In this document: piece after piece, positions 12,586-25,433 of the stretch
Position numbering within the stretch: the stretch's first letter is position 1
Layout: each line of letters begins with the position of its first letter
Assembly: GCF_025024155.1 (NCBI RefSeq)
Contig: NW_026251739.1
Span: 1 to 64,000 of the forward strand
From: Gamsiella multidivaricata
Lineage: Eukaryota; Mortierellomycota; Mortierellomycetes; Mortierellales; Mortierellaceae
Direction of reading: 5' to 3'
Length of the DNA stretch: 64,000 bases
Translations under genes and position numbers: made by a program
Notes under the pieces: model-generated
The model's database searches: none
What the model was told of the DNA's origin: nothing
Seen by the model: only the letters and a program-made list of their open reading frames with translations

Positions 12586-14519
12586 TTACATGTCCTCATC
12601 AGAGAATAGGTCCTCTTCGGGAAAATCACCCGTTTGAACCTTGTCTGGGCGTACAAACGATCCGTAGTTGGCGGGGCAGGTGAAATAGCGGACGCCCTGT
12701 ACGCTGCCATCATTCTTGCCCAAAGGCTCATCGTACTGCACTCCCACCCAAAGACCTGATTGGAACTCGGTTGTGCCTATGAAGACCAAAACAGCAGGGG
12801 CAATTGGAACAGCATGATAAGAACGTGATCGATAAGAAAAAAGCGGGCAGGCTGGACTGGCTTTCATCGACTCTGCAAGTAAAAGGTTCAAAGGTTCAGG
12901 TGCACCTACCAATGAATCGAACAGTGCCCCTGCGCTTGAGGATACCGCTTCCAACATCGACCTCGCATCGATCGCCGGTCTTGATGTTCTTGACCGCCTC
13001 TTCGTAGACATGGTTCTGAGTGGCAGAGGCAGACGAACTATCTGAGGCAGCGTCGTTGAATCGACCAAGATTGTTCCGCTTCTTGAACGCAAGGACAGAG
13101 TCTAGAACAGAACGCGGAGTTTTCAAAGAAGTAGACAAGAGATCAGACGACTCCATTCTCATGCATTTCACGCATGGTGATTTGCTGTGAAGCGAGCTAT
13201 GCTTTGTTTAGATGTATCTATGATTGCTCAGCAATATCAGATGTCACGTAGATGGGGTTGTTTGGGCGGTGAAGAAAAAAAAACAGTAGGCGGCAATGGC
13301 AAGGTTAGGGTCACGCATGCCAATGGCCGTGTAACGCTCTCTCGCGCGCGCGCGCGCACCCCGTCGGTTCATAAAAATTGCAAGGGGGGATGGAATGATC
13401 ACGTTCAAGGAAGGACCAAAACGACCGTAACACCATCGTACTTCCACACAAACAAAAAAGATACTACTAAAGTGCGTTAAGCATGGACCCACATTCTTAG
13501 ATTGCAAAGGGTGCACAAGGACAAAGGGAGAATGTATATCATGAAAGCAAAAGAGGGGAGAGGTCCATGTGGTCGATGGATGTAGAGCCATGTGGGTGAT
13601 GAGAACATTTCTGTGGATGTTATGCTTCTAGTTGGTTATTTCTTTATACCTGTTCGCTTTTCATATTCCTCGTCAGGCAGCTCGAACTTTTGCACGAGCG
13701 ACACGTCGTTGTATTGGCCCTTGATGCGCGAGGGGTTCGTGTCAATGACCTATCGTTTTGTCAGAGACAAACGAGTCGTTGCGCGCGTGTTTGAATTGGT
13801 CAGTTTTTCCAGGACGGAGTAGTACAAGCAGCTACATAGCCAGCAAAAGTCGGTATAGATCACGCGAACTTGCCTGGATGGTCCAATAGTCCTCAATGGG
13901 GAACGCGCCAAGCATGGTCTCTGGAGGGTGACCCTCGAGCGATGTGACAAACATGTCGTTGTTGTAGAGCTGCAACTGCTGGGATGAGGAACTGATACCA
14001 GTGATGGGTTCAAGCTTGATCTATCGAACGCGAAATACAAAGCCGACGGGTTAGATTGATGATCGTAAGTAACTGGTCACCTAATGACCCGAAGGAGAGG
14101 CCAATGCCTCGGAGGAAAACCAAGCAAAAGGGTGCTGGAGTGTGGGCATGGGACCTTGAATCGAAGACTGGAAAATAACACCACAGCATTTGCGCTTCCC
14201 GAACCCCGTGAATGTCCCGCGGTGGATATCGATACATCTTCTTCCCAGATATAGCAGCCAGCCATTCATTACTCAGGTGTATATCGCGATCCCATCCACA
14301 TCCATCTGCAAGTGGATCTCCTTATTCTCGTTCGCCTGCTGCTGATAACATTTTCTGCTACGTATAATTGTTTCCAGCTCGCATTCCCGGATGCCACTGA
14401 GATGGGTCTGTAACTCTGTTGGCCGTTGTTACCTTGATGTTGTCAATGGTCGAGGCCTTGGACAGCCTCAGCTCGGTCGAGTTGTTCTCGCTGGTCACAT
14501 AGACGTTCAGAATCGACAT
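12586..14519 (-). CDS. TBCB: Tubulin-folding cofactor B (CAP-Gly protein)
   Basis: Cofactor B (Alf1/Alp11) captures alpha-tubulin released from chaperonin and works with cofactor E. Five exons on the minus strand (14519-14433, 14020-13874, 13749-13650, 13101-12910, 12776-12586) give 238 residues, close to the usual 240-250. The N-terminus ([12 protein letters not shown]) begins a ubiquitin-like fold covering about 1-90. A linker with NNLGRFND follows. The C-terminal CAP-Gly domain (about 150-225) has [30 protein letters not shown] and the diagnostic GKNDGS, where mutation is known to break tubulin binding. The protein ends in EDM, resembling the acidic hydrophobic end of cofactor B. Intron 2 starts with GC (CAG|GCAAGT), a non-canonical GC-AG intron. 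It diverges from striatin. Assignment is secure. Confidence 0.92.
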
Positions 14520-15127
14520 TGTGCTTTATGAATGTTGTTGTAGGGGAAGAGAAGAATGAAGGATCGAATGAGAGAGCGAGTGGGTGAGGAGGAGAGAGAG
14601 AGAGAGAGAGAAGCGGGGAGGGGAAAAGATTATTTAAAGCAGACGCGAGGGATGGGGAGCAGATTCCGTTGATGGATGGATCTTCTTTCCTGCTGCAATT
14701 GAGCTCCGGTTGATTCTGCAGCGCAATCGTTCTCGGGGTGGGGACGCGTGTTTCTGATGGAGATTGTGGAGGGCGTGGGCATGCGCGCACTGTCTCTCAG
14801 GGACTGATGGGAGAGCCGATTCGCAGCCTAGCGAGGGGGGGTAGACTATGTCTGGTGGTGGTGTTTGTGCCCACCTGGCTACAGGATGGATGACACACAT
14901 CATAGCTCTGATAGGGTGTATTTCCCTCTGACCTGACGACAAACACAACCGCTGCATGCCAGCCTTTCCTTCTCTTCCTCTCTCTCTCTCCCCCCTCTCT
15001 CTCGCATTCTCTCGCATCCCCTCTCTCTTTCCCTCTCTCGCATTCCCTCTTTCTCTCTCACTCTCTCACTCTCTCTCGCATTCTCTCCTTCTCTCCCACT
15101 CACTCCACTCATCAAACCTCACCTTCC

Positions 15128-15160
<33 letters not shown>

Positions 15161-15597
15161 CCCTCCTTCCACCCATAAACGAGACTGAACGAACAAACAT
15201 ACCAGAGCAAACCAAGCACTGCCCACTCACCCACGCACTCGCTCATTCACGTATGTGTTTCCAGCTTCGAAGCTGATCGCCCTTTGATCTCCAGCCCTCC
15301 CTCCATCAACCCCCTCTCCTCGTCATACTGAACCCGTCTCCTCCCCTTGGCCGCCAGAGAGAGATGCAGCAACGCTTATCTTTATTGCGGTCAAACATCT
15401 AGCATCATCATCATTGAGACATATCCTTTTCTTAGCAGCCTATTTATTGCATCAGCACCTTTCTAACCCTATATCCCCCCTCCCTCCTCTTTAATATCCT
15501 TATTCTCCATTCAATCTACTTCCCATAGCTCCACAGCACCCCGTGAAGGTCTGCAGCGCCAATCCCTATCCCCACTCCACTCCCGATCAGCAGTGCC
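14520..15597. promoter_or_regulatory. Divergent TBCB/striatin promoter region with long CT/GA microsatellites
   Basis: A GA run lies at about 14598-14620, near the TBCB start. A roughly 200-nt CT-rich block (about 14965-15170) contains several CTCTCTCGCATTC-like units and pure CT runs. More pyrimidine-rich sequence leads to the striatin ATG. The many Arg/Glu or Ser/Leu ORFs here are translations of the repeat. Confidence 0.6.
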
Positions 15598-18500
15598 ATG
15601 CACCAATTCCAATCCTTCAACCCCCCTCAGCCGCCCTCGGTCGCAGAATATGCCTTCCCGACCGTGCTGCAGTTCCTACAGTCAGAATGGCGCCGTTTTG
15701 AACGCGACAGGAACGAGTGGGACATTGAAAAGGCTGAGATGAAGGTTAGTACCTTGGTCACAACAGACATCTCGTCCTTTGGATCTCCAGTCTCGGAGCT
15801 CTAAACTAACATGTGTTCCTACGCTGCTATGTTCAACACGCGTCTCTCTTTTTATTTTTTTATCTTTTTATTTTTACAGGCACGGATTGCGTTTCTAGAA
15901 GGCGAGAAACGAGGCATTGACAATACCAAGATGGACCTTATGAAGCGAGTCAAGATGCTCGAGTACGCCTTGAGACAGGAGAGGTAACTATAGAATTGTC
16001 CAACATCTTCCGCATCTTCACTATCAGCAGCATCAGCAGCATCAGCAGCATTGTCCTAGTCATCGTTACCTTCATGCTTATCTTCAGCAGAGTGTCCAAG
16101 CGTTAGCATTTCATATGCCACCACAAATGAATTATCATATGCTTTGATCACGGCCCCCTTTTTCAGATGAGTTCATTATCTGGTTCAGTGTACATGGCGA
16201 TTTATTATTCGGTATCGATGGCTGTATCGGGTCACTTTTCCCATCCCTCCCCCCCTCTCGAGATTATTCTTCGCCTTGTGGATACAACATGGCTGTCAGC
16301 TGTGGTTTGAATATTGTGGACGGACATGACGATCGGATTAGGTTGTGGTTGTTGACAGTTTGAATATTTTGTTTGTTCCCATGATGCTAAATGATATAGG
16401 AGTAAATATCTCGAGGGCAAAGAAGGCAGCGCGGTCAGTGCCCCGTCTCAACAAGCGGCTGGTGTAACTCGTAAGTTGTTTTATGAATCTTCAGACGCGA
16501 ACTCGTGATGTAAATCGATTACATGAACCCTTATGGCATGGCCCTCCCTCGGCTGGGCTGGGTGGACTGGTCGAGATCCTGTTATCTTGCCATGCAAACA
16601 TGCTAATTGCTGACCACATGGTGCGGTCGTTTTTTTTAAATTTTTTTATCGATGATAGAACCAAATGTGAATGGCATATCTGGCCTTATGAACAACAAGG
16701 CACAGAATAGAATCTCGACCTACAGCAACTCCGGACAGAGCATGGGCCAGGTTAGCCCGACCTCTGCCACCCCCGCTGGCTTCGATCCCATTGGAAGAGC
16801 AAAGAGCAGAGAGTTTCTGAGAATGTATGCGCGCAATGCCAGAGCTTCGTAATGTTTATATATGTTACGTAGGGCCGTCCCTGTACCATAACTGATAACT
16901 TGTATTTCCTTTGCATTCGCATACCTGCTTTACACCTATGTGAAAAGCTGTCTTCAAGAAATCAGTTACCTGACAGCGTCTGTGCCACAGTCTATTGCCA
17001 TGAGCATGCCTCCAGCACCGACACGCCTCGCTCGCAATGAATTCGATAAACGCGTCGCCGCTGCAGGTTTAAGGAACAGGAAGAGCGATTTCTTTCCCGC
17101 AAATGCACCATCAGCCGTACCTCCAGCCTTGAACAGGGCCAACTCCGTTCCTGTGTCAACACTGCAGTCATTATCGGGGATGAAACCCGCGGCGAATAGT
17201 TCGTCCCTGGATCCAGCTATGGAAGGCGTTGCCGGAGGTTTGGTCGAGGACAGGGCCGAAGATGCCACCTTGAGGCAGTTCGCAACAGCCTCTCAGCACG
17301 CCCAGACAGGAGACAAGCAACGTGCCATCATCGCTGAAGGACTTGCCTCAACCAAGCCAGCTCCGAAACCTGCACCCTTGATTACTACGAACAACTTCAA
17401 GAACTCTACTGAAAAGATGGACCACGATACAAGCAGCTCGGAGGAATCCGAGTTGGTCGACAACGATGATGATCCAGTGACAGTCGTACACGCACCTATG
17501 TCTGGGGAGCAATGGCATGCCCAGCTGCAGAAGGCGGGTCAGCAGCTTGCTCAACAGCCCAAATCAAAGAAAGCCAACAACAAGCTCGAAGACGAGGCAC
17601 AATTAGTAAGGGGCAAGCACGAGCTATGTTTATGGGTTGTTTCAGTGTGGAGTTTTGCAGCCCGCTAATGCGTCTCTTCAATCATATCGCTTTAGACTAA
17701 GGATGTCCAGGACAAGTTCAACATTTCGTCGGAAAGACTCAGCAAAATGGTCAAGGATTGGGATAAGTCTAAGCAAGACGGATGCATCGGACAGAAATCC
17801 ATTCGGAAGAAGAAAGGAAAGGACTCTGGTATGTTCAAATGGCCACTACGTTTAATAGCTTTGTTTTTCATGAACGGGAACATCAGGTATTAAATCAATC
17901 TTTTGATTTCATGATTAGTCATGTTAGATGAGCTCGCCAACCTGAGTATTTCGGAAGCTGATATGGCAGAAACTACAAGCAAAGAAAGCGATTCACTGCC
18001 TAATGAACCTCCACGTTGGCGCCCCAAGGTCACCTTGAGAAGGTACTATCGAAAACCATGCAAATGAGTGAGGGGTATCAAGAATTCAGCTGTAACGTAT
18101 CCTTAACCACTCTGGCGCGTTTGGTTAGGCACATGGACACTGTTCGCTCGATCGCCTTCCACCCGATCAACAAGTCCTTACTCTCAGGATCTGAAGATGG
18201 TACTATGAAGTACTGGAACTTGGAGGCCCCGCTTAAAGAGTGTAAGAGACCGTTGAACGGTGAAATCGATCCCATTCACACGTATCGCGGACATACGAAG
18301 GCCATTACTGCGGTTGCCATCTTGGCCGATCAAAACAAGTGCTTCTCTGCCAGCATGGACTCCACAGTTCGGGCATATAAGCTGGCACCCTTGAATAAGG
18401 AGACATATGCGCGCCTGGGTATGTTTAAGGTTTCCGAATTGGCTCAGTGGAACATGATACCTGCAGAGATTGACGATGCTAACATCAACGCGTCTCTCTC

Positions 18501-19449
18501 TCTCTCTCCCTCTCTCTATCCCACTGTAGATCCAACAATGTCGTTGTCTACTTACGTAGGTCATACGGACGCAGTGTGGGATATCCGGCTGTTCCCTCTG
18601 TCAATATCCTCCTCCCAGCTGCTGGGCTCCATCTCTGCCGATGGTACACTCAAGATCTGGGATACCGAAACCAAAGGCTCGCCTCTGAAGTCGTCATGGG
18701 GATATCATGGCCTTGGTACCACTAAGACCGCGAGCGCGAATTCGTTAGCCACGCTTCCAGTGCCGACTGGATTGGACTTCTGCCCAACAGATCTGAAAAA
18801 GATGGTGGTCAGCTACAGCAACTCGATCATCAAGCTATTCGATATCGAGACTGGAAAGGAGATCCTGACGTTCAAGAGCGACGAGTCCTATGGTGAGTAC
18901 TAGTTGCCACCAAAATGTGCCGGAGTTCACTCAAGTGCCCAAAAATGGCCTCTCTAACACGCATGCCCTTATTCTCGCGCATAGATGGTACAACGGCAAC
19001 ACAGATCAACAAGATCGTTTGCCATCCCACGTTGCCGTTGGTGGTATCCGGACACGAGGATCGATACATCCGCTTCTTTGATGCCAACAGTGGTAAGGTT
19101 ACTCGCCTGTTCAATTGCGTCTGCCATAATTTTGAATCGTATTGTTGATCTGTCCCCCCTGCCTTATTCTTTTACAGGAGCGTGTTCGTTCTCAATGTTA
19201 TCGCATCTTGATGCGGTTTCGTCCCTGGATATCGATCCCGCTGGCCTGGTTCTCTGTTCTGGTGGTCACGATGCTTCTGTGCGTCTCTGGGACATTGCAT
19301 CTTCTACACGCCCATGTCTGCAAGAGTTCACTGGCCATCGACGCAAGGGCGACGAGGGTGTGTGCGCAGTTCAGTACCATCCAACATTGCCAGGCCTCCT
19401 AGCGACTGGAGGTGCAGATTCGCTTGTTAAAATCTTTACTCGCAGCTAA
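15598..19449 (+). CDS. Striatin homologue (STRIPAK scaffold, PP2A B''' subunit)
   Basis: Scaffold that brings PP2A and germinal-centre kinases together in the STRIPAK complex, controlling polarity, cell fusion and septation in fungi. Ten exons (15598-15744, 15880-15983, 16400-16470, 16659-16824, 16948-17605, 17696-17828, 17928-18042, 18129-18892, 18985-19092, 19178-19449) give 845 residues. The N-terminus has the family segment [19 protein letters not shown] followed by the coiled coil [13 protein letters not shown]...[23 protein letters not shown] then joins CLQEISYLT across an intron, matching striatin. A low-complexity middle contains [10 protein letters not shown]. The C-terminal WD40 propeller starts at [12 protein letters not shown] and ends with a blade containing [13 protein letters not shown] microsatellite near 18495-18520 is translated in frame between two WD repeats (LSLSPSLYP). 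Assignment is secure. Confidence 0.93.
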
Positions 19450-20388
19450 AGGGTTTACAGTGCTTAGTTTCGGCTAAGCATGTTGTCCACTCCACTAAGG
19501 ATCGATTTTGTTTCTGCATCTCTGATTTAAAGAGATGCCAAGGGCAAACCACTCTGCAGAATCTTAGCAGCCGCAGTCGATGAATATGCAATATGCAAAA
19601 GCAATCATCGGTTGCAGATGCCATATTCTTATATCCAGCATATTGTTTATTTCGCTTGCCTTGCCTATCGTCATCTCCTGTCCATCTTACTACCCGCATT
19701 GCATATTCCCTCTGTATTATAATAAACGCAAATGTACCTTTTACCCAATGTTTGGATGCATGCACAGGCGTAAAATGTAAATACGCGTTTTAAGGCAATC
19801 ACAATTTTCATAATTCATTTTATGTTTGCCTCACATGGCTCGATGCATGTAGTCTAGCGGCCATTTCTACACTCAGAACATCCATCGGCATACATGACCT
19901 TTATGTTCTTGGATAAGTGTCTAGAAGCCTATGGAAGTACTCAGCCCACTCATTAGACTAGTTGTAGGCGAAGCACTTTTGGACGAGAGGGGGTTTTTTT
20001 TCCTTTCTTGTTGTCTGCGCTAGCTCAGAACAAGGGCCATGTTGCTCTTTGTGCAACCATGCCCTTGCTCGATCGCATAGGCGGGGCTTAGCGAAAAACT
20101 GACACACTATCTCTTCCCCCTCGGAAAAGTGCTCTCTTGGTTGACATAACCAACCCAGAGGGGGCCTGAAGTAACGTTTATTCATCGGGACCTCGGCCTG
20201 CGGTAGATAGACTAGCACTCTCATCCAAGTCCCTAGGGGGGCGGAAATCGAACAGAGATGAAAGAGGTCAAGAAAGTTGGCGACAACCGTAAATAATGAA
20301 TCCTATCGCAAACCTCAATGGACGTGCTCTCTGACAAAATGTGAGTTTGGGCTAGCGAGACTCAAGAAGAGCAAAGTGAAGGTTACAT

Positions 20389-20425
<37 letters not shown>

Positions 20426-20816
20426 CACACGTACACATGCGCCCTGTAGTCCATCGCATCTTGCATTTGTCATACTGTACATGCGCAATTCAATGGGCTT
20501 AAACGCCTGTTGAACAATGAACAATGGTCCTTCGTATTTGTTGTTTAACCCGTTCTCCCGGAGGGAAGTGTGCAGAGTTCTTCTTTCGCCGCGGTTTGTT
20601 ATATAAACTCCATCGCCCACTGACCGCCCGGTGTTCTTTTTATCCTTTTCTTTCCCTCCTCAGCTCATCTAAACTTTATCTCCCATCTCCCATTCCACGC
20701 GTTCCTCATCTTTGTCGCTCCCTCAATTTCCTCCCTCCTCCTTTCAGACCCTGATTCTATCAGAGACAACAAAAAGACACGGCCAATAATCATACGCCAG
20801 TTACGGAAGAGACAAT
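19450..20816. other. Intergenic, CA microsatellite
   Basis: No gene recognised. A CA repeat occupies about 20391-20432 and pyrimidine-rich sequence precedes the next start codon. ORFs across the repeat are artefacts. I found no tRNA-like cloverleaf by eye. Confidence 0.5.
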
Positions 20817-23141
20817 ATGGAGTACATTCCCGCAAAGAGACCCTCAGGAGCGCGCCGATTCGCAAACGTTATGCTCGCGTTCCCAGGCATTAGGATCATT
20901 TGGTGTATTTGTACATTTGGATGTATGTGATACTGGAGGGAAGAGGACGGAAATGCTTGCGCCCTTTATTTTTGCTCCTGAAACTTCATACTAATATCTG
21001 GCCGTTAACCATCGTACGTTGTAGACAAATTCCCGACAAAACGCAGAGGCGAGAACTTAATCGTGTGTATCTTTCAAGCGACCGTAGTCTTTGTCGTTCG
21101 TAAGTGCATGGACAAAGCCACCGTGCAACTGTAGAAATTAGGAACAATCAGCGTTGTTAACAAGAAAAGCTCTCCTGATTATCTCATAAATTGTAGGGTT
21201 CTTCTGTATCATGGGCGCCATTTGGTACATCAATGCTTGGGCCGAGTACACGCTCCAAGGAAAAGCGCGGCCCTTCAATATTCTGGAACGCCAGGAAGTG
21301 GATGCTGAAGGAACTTTGGCACCATGTAGGGATGCTCTTTTTTTTTTTTTGTTTTTCTGCGTCTGCTAATCTGACGGACATTGTGGCTTCCCGTACTAAA
21401 CGCGACATTACTTTTTAAACCCCTAGACCTCAACTTCTTCTCGACAGAGACAAACAAGATCGATATCCTCGGCATAACATTTCAAAATATGACAGACGAA
21501 TTTGCTATTAATTACAGTTACGGTATTAACGGCGGCATTACATCTGTGGGTCCAGACGACAACTACAAGTTAAACGCAGATAACTTCACGTCGTTGCAGT
21601 ATATGATCCGGCACAATCCACCTCTGCCAGCATTTCCCTGGACACGCGTGAGTCTGCTGCACCCCTGTAAGTCATCATCACTGTATCGCTTTTTTTTTTT
21701 TGCAAGTTATGAGGGAGACAGATATCATGGCTGACACCTTTGATTTTTACGCGAAAAAAAAAAAAAAATGTATATAAATATATACATAAAAACTATAGTG
21801 AACAACCTGTCATTTTACAGCGAACGCGAAAAGCCGAATCAGTATTTCTTTCTTCCTGGCCACTTTGTTGAGATCCGATACACTCCCCAGTACTTTTATG
21901 AGGTTTACGACCCCAATGTGAACCCGGACGGCACAGAGAGAAACAATGCCACTGTATTGCAAAAATTCAAGGCCTTCATGGGATACGGCGGGGATGTCGA
22001 AATCCCGACTTATCAAAGTACAGTGGAGCACATCCCCTTCCCCACCGGGATGTACGACAACATGACCAGCATCATCATTCTCCGCCCGGAGGCTAAGCTT
22101 GTGATCAAGACATATGCGTCCGAAGATGTCACGTTCCGCGATACGATGTCGAAAATCGGAGGTCTTATCGGTCTTGTCGGATCCATGCTCGTCTTCCTGT
22201 TTGGTGCTTCACTCATGTCGCCCTGGGGATTCATCGCTGGAGTTCCCTTCTTCCGGAGACGCATTTCCGGCTCTCTGGCCAAGGCTTACGACAACGAGGA
22301 TGGACTCTCCAAAGGCCCGTTCACGATCAAGATCGAAGAGGTTGGCTCGTTTGATCCAGATGTCAGGACAGTGGACGAGAAAATGACCTTTCTGAAGGAG
22401 AGAGTCGATGAGCTCGAGATCGTTTTGAGAGAGTATTACCTGAGCAGCGAGGTCTTCCAATATTACGCGGAGGAGAGGAAGAAGCTTAAGCTCGCCAGGA
22501 CTGCATCGGTTGTTTCACGAGCCACAGGAAAAGCTAGCCTGGGAGGTCACTACTCGGACCAGCGGCCGCAGCCCTTGATGTTGCCGAGCCAGACGTTGAT
22601 GGAGAGTCAGCAACAGCACCGGGGTCAACTTCCATCTCCACAGTTCCCGCCCTCATATGCACGGCAGAGCAGCGATCAACTGGGAAGGCATGCTCCGGAG
22701 CCGAGTGTTTCGACCTACTATCAGCAGCAGCAGCAACACCAACAACAACAGAGAAGTCGTCGGAGTGATTCTGAGCAGTCGCTGTTGAGATCTTCACGCG
22801 AGGAGAATGAGCTCAATTCACCGACACAGTCGGATAGAGATCAATATCAAGGGCTGCTCCAGCATGATCATAACTTGCGGCGACAGTCGTTACCCCAGCA
22901 GCAACAGCAATGGCAACAGCAACAACAGCAACAACAACAGCAGCAGCAGCAGCAGCAGCAACAGGGTGCACCATCGTTCCCACCACGGCCGCCAAAAGAC
23001 CAGATTATAGAAATGACTTTGACCCCGACCCCGACCCCGTCGTTGATCGGACAGGGAAGCGTTGTGGGTTCAGATATGGGGTCACGGCATGTTGAGCAGT
23101 TGAACATGTCGGATCTTTCAAGGCTACCTCGAGAGTTTTAA
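20817..23141 (+). CDS. Orphan two-pass membrane protein with polyQ tail
   Basis: Not recognised as a named family. Five exons fit (20817-20922, 21025-21099, 21197-21325, 21427-21647, 21834-23141), giving 612 residues; the exon 1 donor is the least certain, with a strong GTATGT chosen. A first membrane segment lies around residues 45-70 (IVCIFQATVVFVVRFFCIMG). Residues about 75-280 are hydrophilic with NFT, NAT and NMT glycosylation sequons, suggesting a lumenal or outer domain. The second membrane segment is about 285-305 (GGLIGLVGSMLVFLFG). A cytoplasmic part follows with a predicted coiled coil (EKMTFLKERVDELEIVL). A Gln-rich tail includes 22 Gln interrupted by one Trp (22896-22964). The acceptor of exon 5 (AAAAG) is weak, so the exon 4/5 junction needs support. 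Confidence 0.7.
22896..22964 (+). repeat. CAG/CAA repeat coding polyglutamine
   Basis: 23 codons, all Gln except one TGG (Trp). Mixed CAA and CAG codons at the left, pure CAG run on the right, so part of it could be length-variable. Confidence 0.9.
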
Positions 23142-25433
23142 AAAAAAAAAAAAAAAACAGGGCCTTCTAGCCTTTGGCTGTAGATATATTTTTGTATGTA
23201 TTTTTCGCATGAGGTTGTTTTCATCTTGAAAGAATAAAATGGAGGTGAATGCCCGCAGCACTTCTTTTTCTCCCCTAAGTGGGGTCTCTTATGATATTTG
23301 GATGGAATGGGAGGCTACGTGTATAGTAGGCGACAATAAATGACACATCTGTAGACTATCAGGACGTTTCTTTTTTTTTTTTTTTTTTTTTTTTTTTGGG
23401 AGAGAATTTGCTCCGCCGAGAGTTTCATAACCACCAAGGCTAATGCTAAACTTGTCCTTTGTACGAGCATCGACTTGTACTTTAAAAGTTCTACAGCCAG
23501 GTAACTGTGCCCCCTCTTTTTTTTTTTTTTTGGACGCCAAATTTCTGGTTTTCTGGTCAAGGCCGTTGACACGACGGATGAGTTTCCCCAAGGGCCAGTT
23601 CAAGGATATGAGCTGTTCGAGTCGGTTCTGAAGTCCAGTAGTCAAGCTACTAAAAGTAGAGGAATAACGAGTTCAAAACGGTATTGGGTGAATATTACAC
23701 CGAGAAGGGCGGTCTTCGGGGACTGGCGCAAAGGAGTGGAAGGGAAATTAAAGGTAGTGAGATCGCCATCGAGAGGGTCGTGGTCGGATAAGGACATGAA
23801 TTGGAAAGACTTACTAACGGCAACAGCAGCGGTTTCAGCAAGAGCCAAGGATCGGTTTGATACACTTAAAAATAGCTACCTAAGGGTTTGAGAAGAATAA
23901 TGAAATAAAAAAAAAAAAAAAAAAACTAACAACGGACGACGGCAATCTGAACGCGAATTGGTTGCTGTCGCTTCAAGGTCAGGAGGAGCTGCTGAAAAGG
24001 GGGGGGGGGAGGGATCCATTCGAGAAGGACCATTCTAATTGAGGCCCCAGCGCATTTTTTTCTGCAGCAACGATGATCACCCCCGTATCCAAAAAACGAT
24101 TTCTTCACCGCCTAGAGTTTTCATTGCCCTCGGTCGTAATGACAGGAGGAACCTGCTGTCTCTCTTACTGCAATGTCGAGCGCGGCGGCCCTCCAGACGC
24201 AGAGCACGTCGAGTGTGTGGGCCTTGTCCCGCATGTCTAGAGAAATCTAGATGCATCCGTTATCGCTGTTTTGTCGCCTGATCATCCTCCACTCACAGAA
24301 CTGTTGTTCATGTCGAATGAGATAACGCGTACGGTCAGGGCAACAAAAAAACCAAAAAAACCAAAGTTCATTTGAGGACCATATCGCCCGTCGAGGAAAT
24401 AAAAACAAGCAAGTTACCTCCGCAGGCCTATCGTTATGCGAACCTTCAGGTACCATGCCCCTCCCCTGATTTGTCATTGCCCAAACCCTAAAAGAAAAAA
24501 GGACGCGTCCGTTCGCCTTATGGTCATGTGTTTTTCTTTTTGCATAAAGACCATGAAGGTAAAAAAAAAAAAAAGGCGCGCGCACTTCTTAATTTTACGC
24601 TTCAGCGTGTACATGCATCATAGGGGGTTGCCAAAAAAAAAAAAAAAAAAAAAACACGCATACACATGCTCACAAGAGAGAAAAAAGACCGAGCACAGGC
24701 GTATCAACGCAACCACATCCTGTTGGCCTGCTAGCGCCTAGTCAACAAGGCGTCATGCGACCCACTGGAATGCAGACTCTCACGCTGTTTTAGCCTCCTT
24801 TTCTTTTAGTTCTGTGAGTTTGTGGGTAGAGGCGATCTGAGCGCTATCTAAATGAACGTAAAAAGCAAACCTTTTACTCATTTGCCCAATTGTTATGTAC
24901 CAAGGGCTGCAGTACAACACAACTTCAGCATCCAGAAGCCAAAAAGGGAGCGTGTCCCCCTTTTATTTTCTGTCTCCCTCATTTCTCTTGCTCTATCGCC
25001 TTTATGTGTTAGTCGAGGGAGTGATGGGCCTGAGGAAGGGAATGATTCGTCGACGAGTGCCTCAAACAGCACGGAGTCGCGTTCTCCATACAAAACGCAG
25101 CATAGAAAGAAAATAGACGTGTTCGGACCCCGGGAAGATTTATTGAACTATCCGTGTGTTGTGTATGTATATGTATATGTGTCTGCGTGGGTGTCCGTGT
25201 GTGTGTGCATCGGGTGGCCCATGCTTGATAGACTATTGCGAATTGCTCCTTGTCCTCTGTCGCTGTCCTTCATCCGCTACCACCCACTTCCTCTCACGTT
25301 TTCCATTTCATCTTTCCATCGTTCGCGCTGGTACAACAGACTGTCATTATGTTGTCGTTAATTTGTGAATGTATATGTGCGTCTGTGTGTATGTAAGTGT
25401 GTATGTGTGCGCGCGCTTTGTGAACTATATCTC
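23142..25433. other. Gene-poor intergenic region with homopolymers
   Basis: An AATAAA (23233-23238) ends the preceding gene. Poly(T) or poly(A) runs occur near 23371-23397, 23516-23531, 23907-23925, 24560-24574 and 24634-24653, and GT-rich repeats at 25158-25210 and 25378-25412. Between 23660 and 23890 both strands carry codon-like ORFs of about 30-60 residues, but neither could be built into a recognisable gene. Confidence 0.45.
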
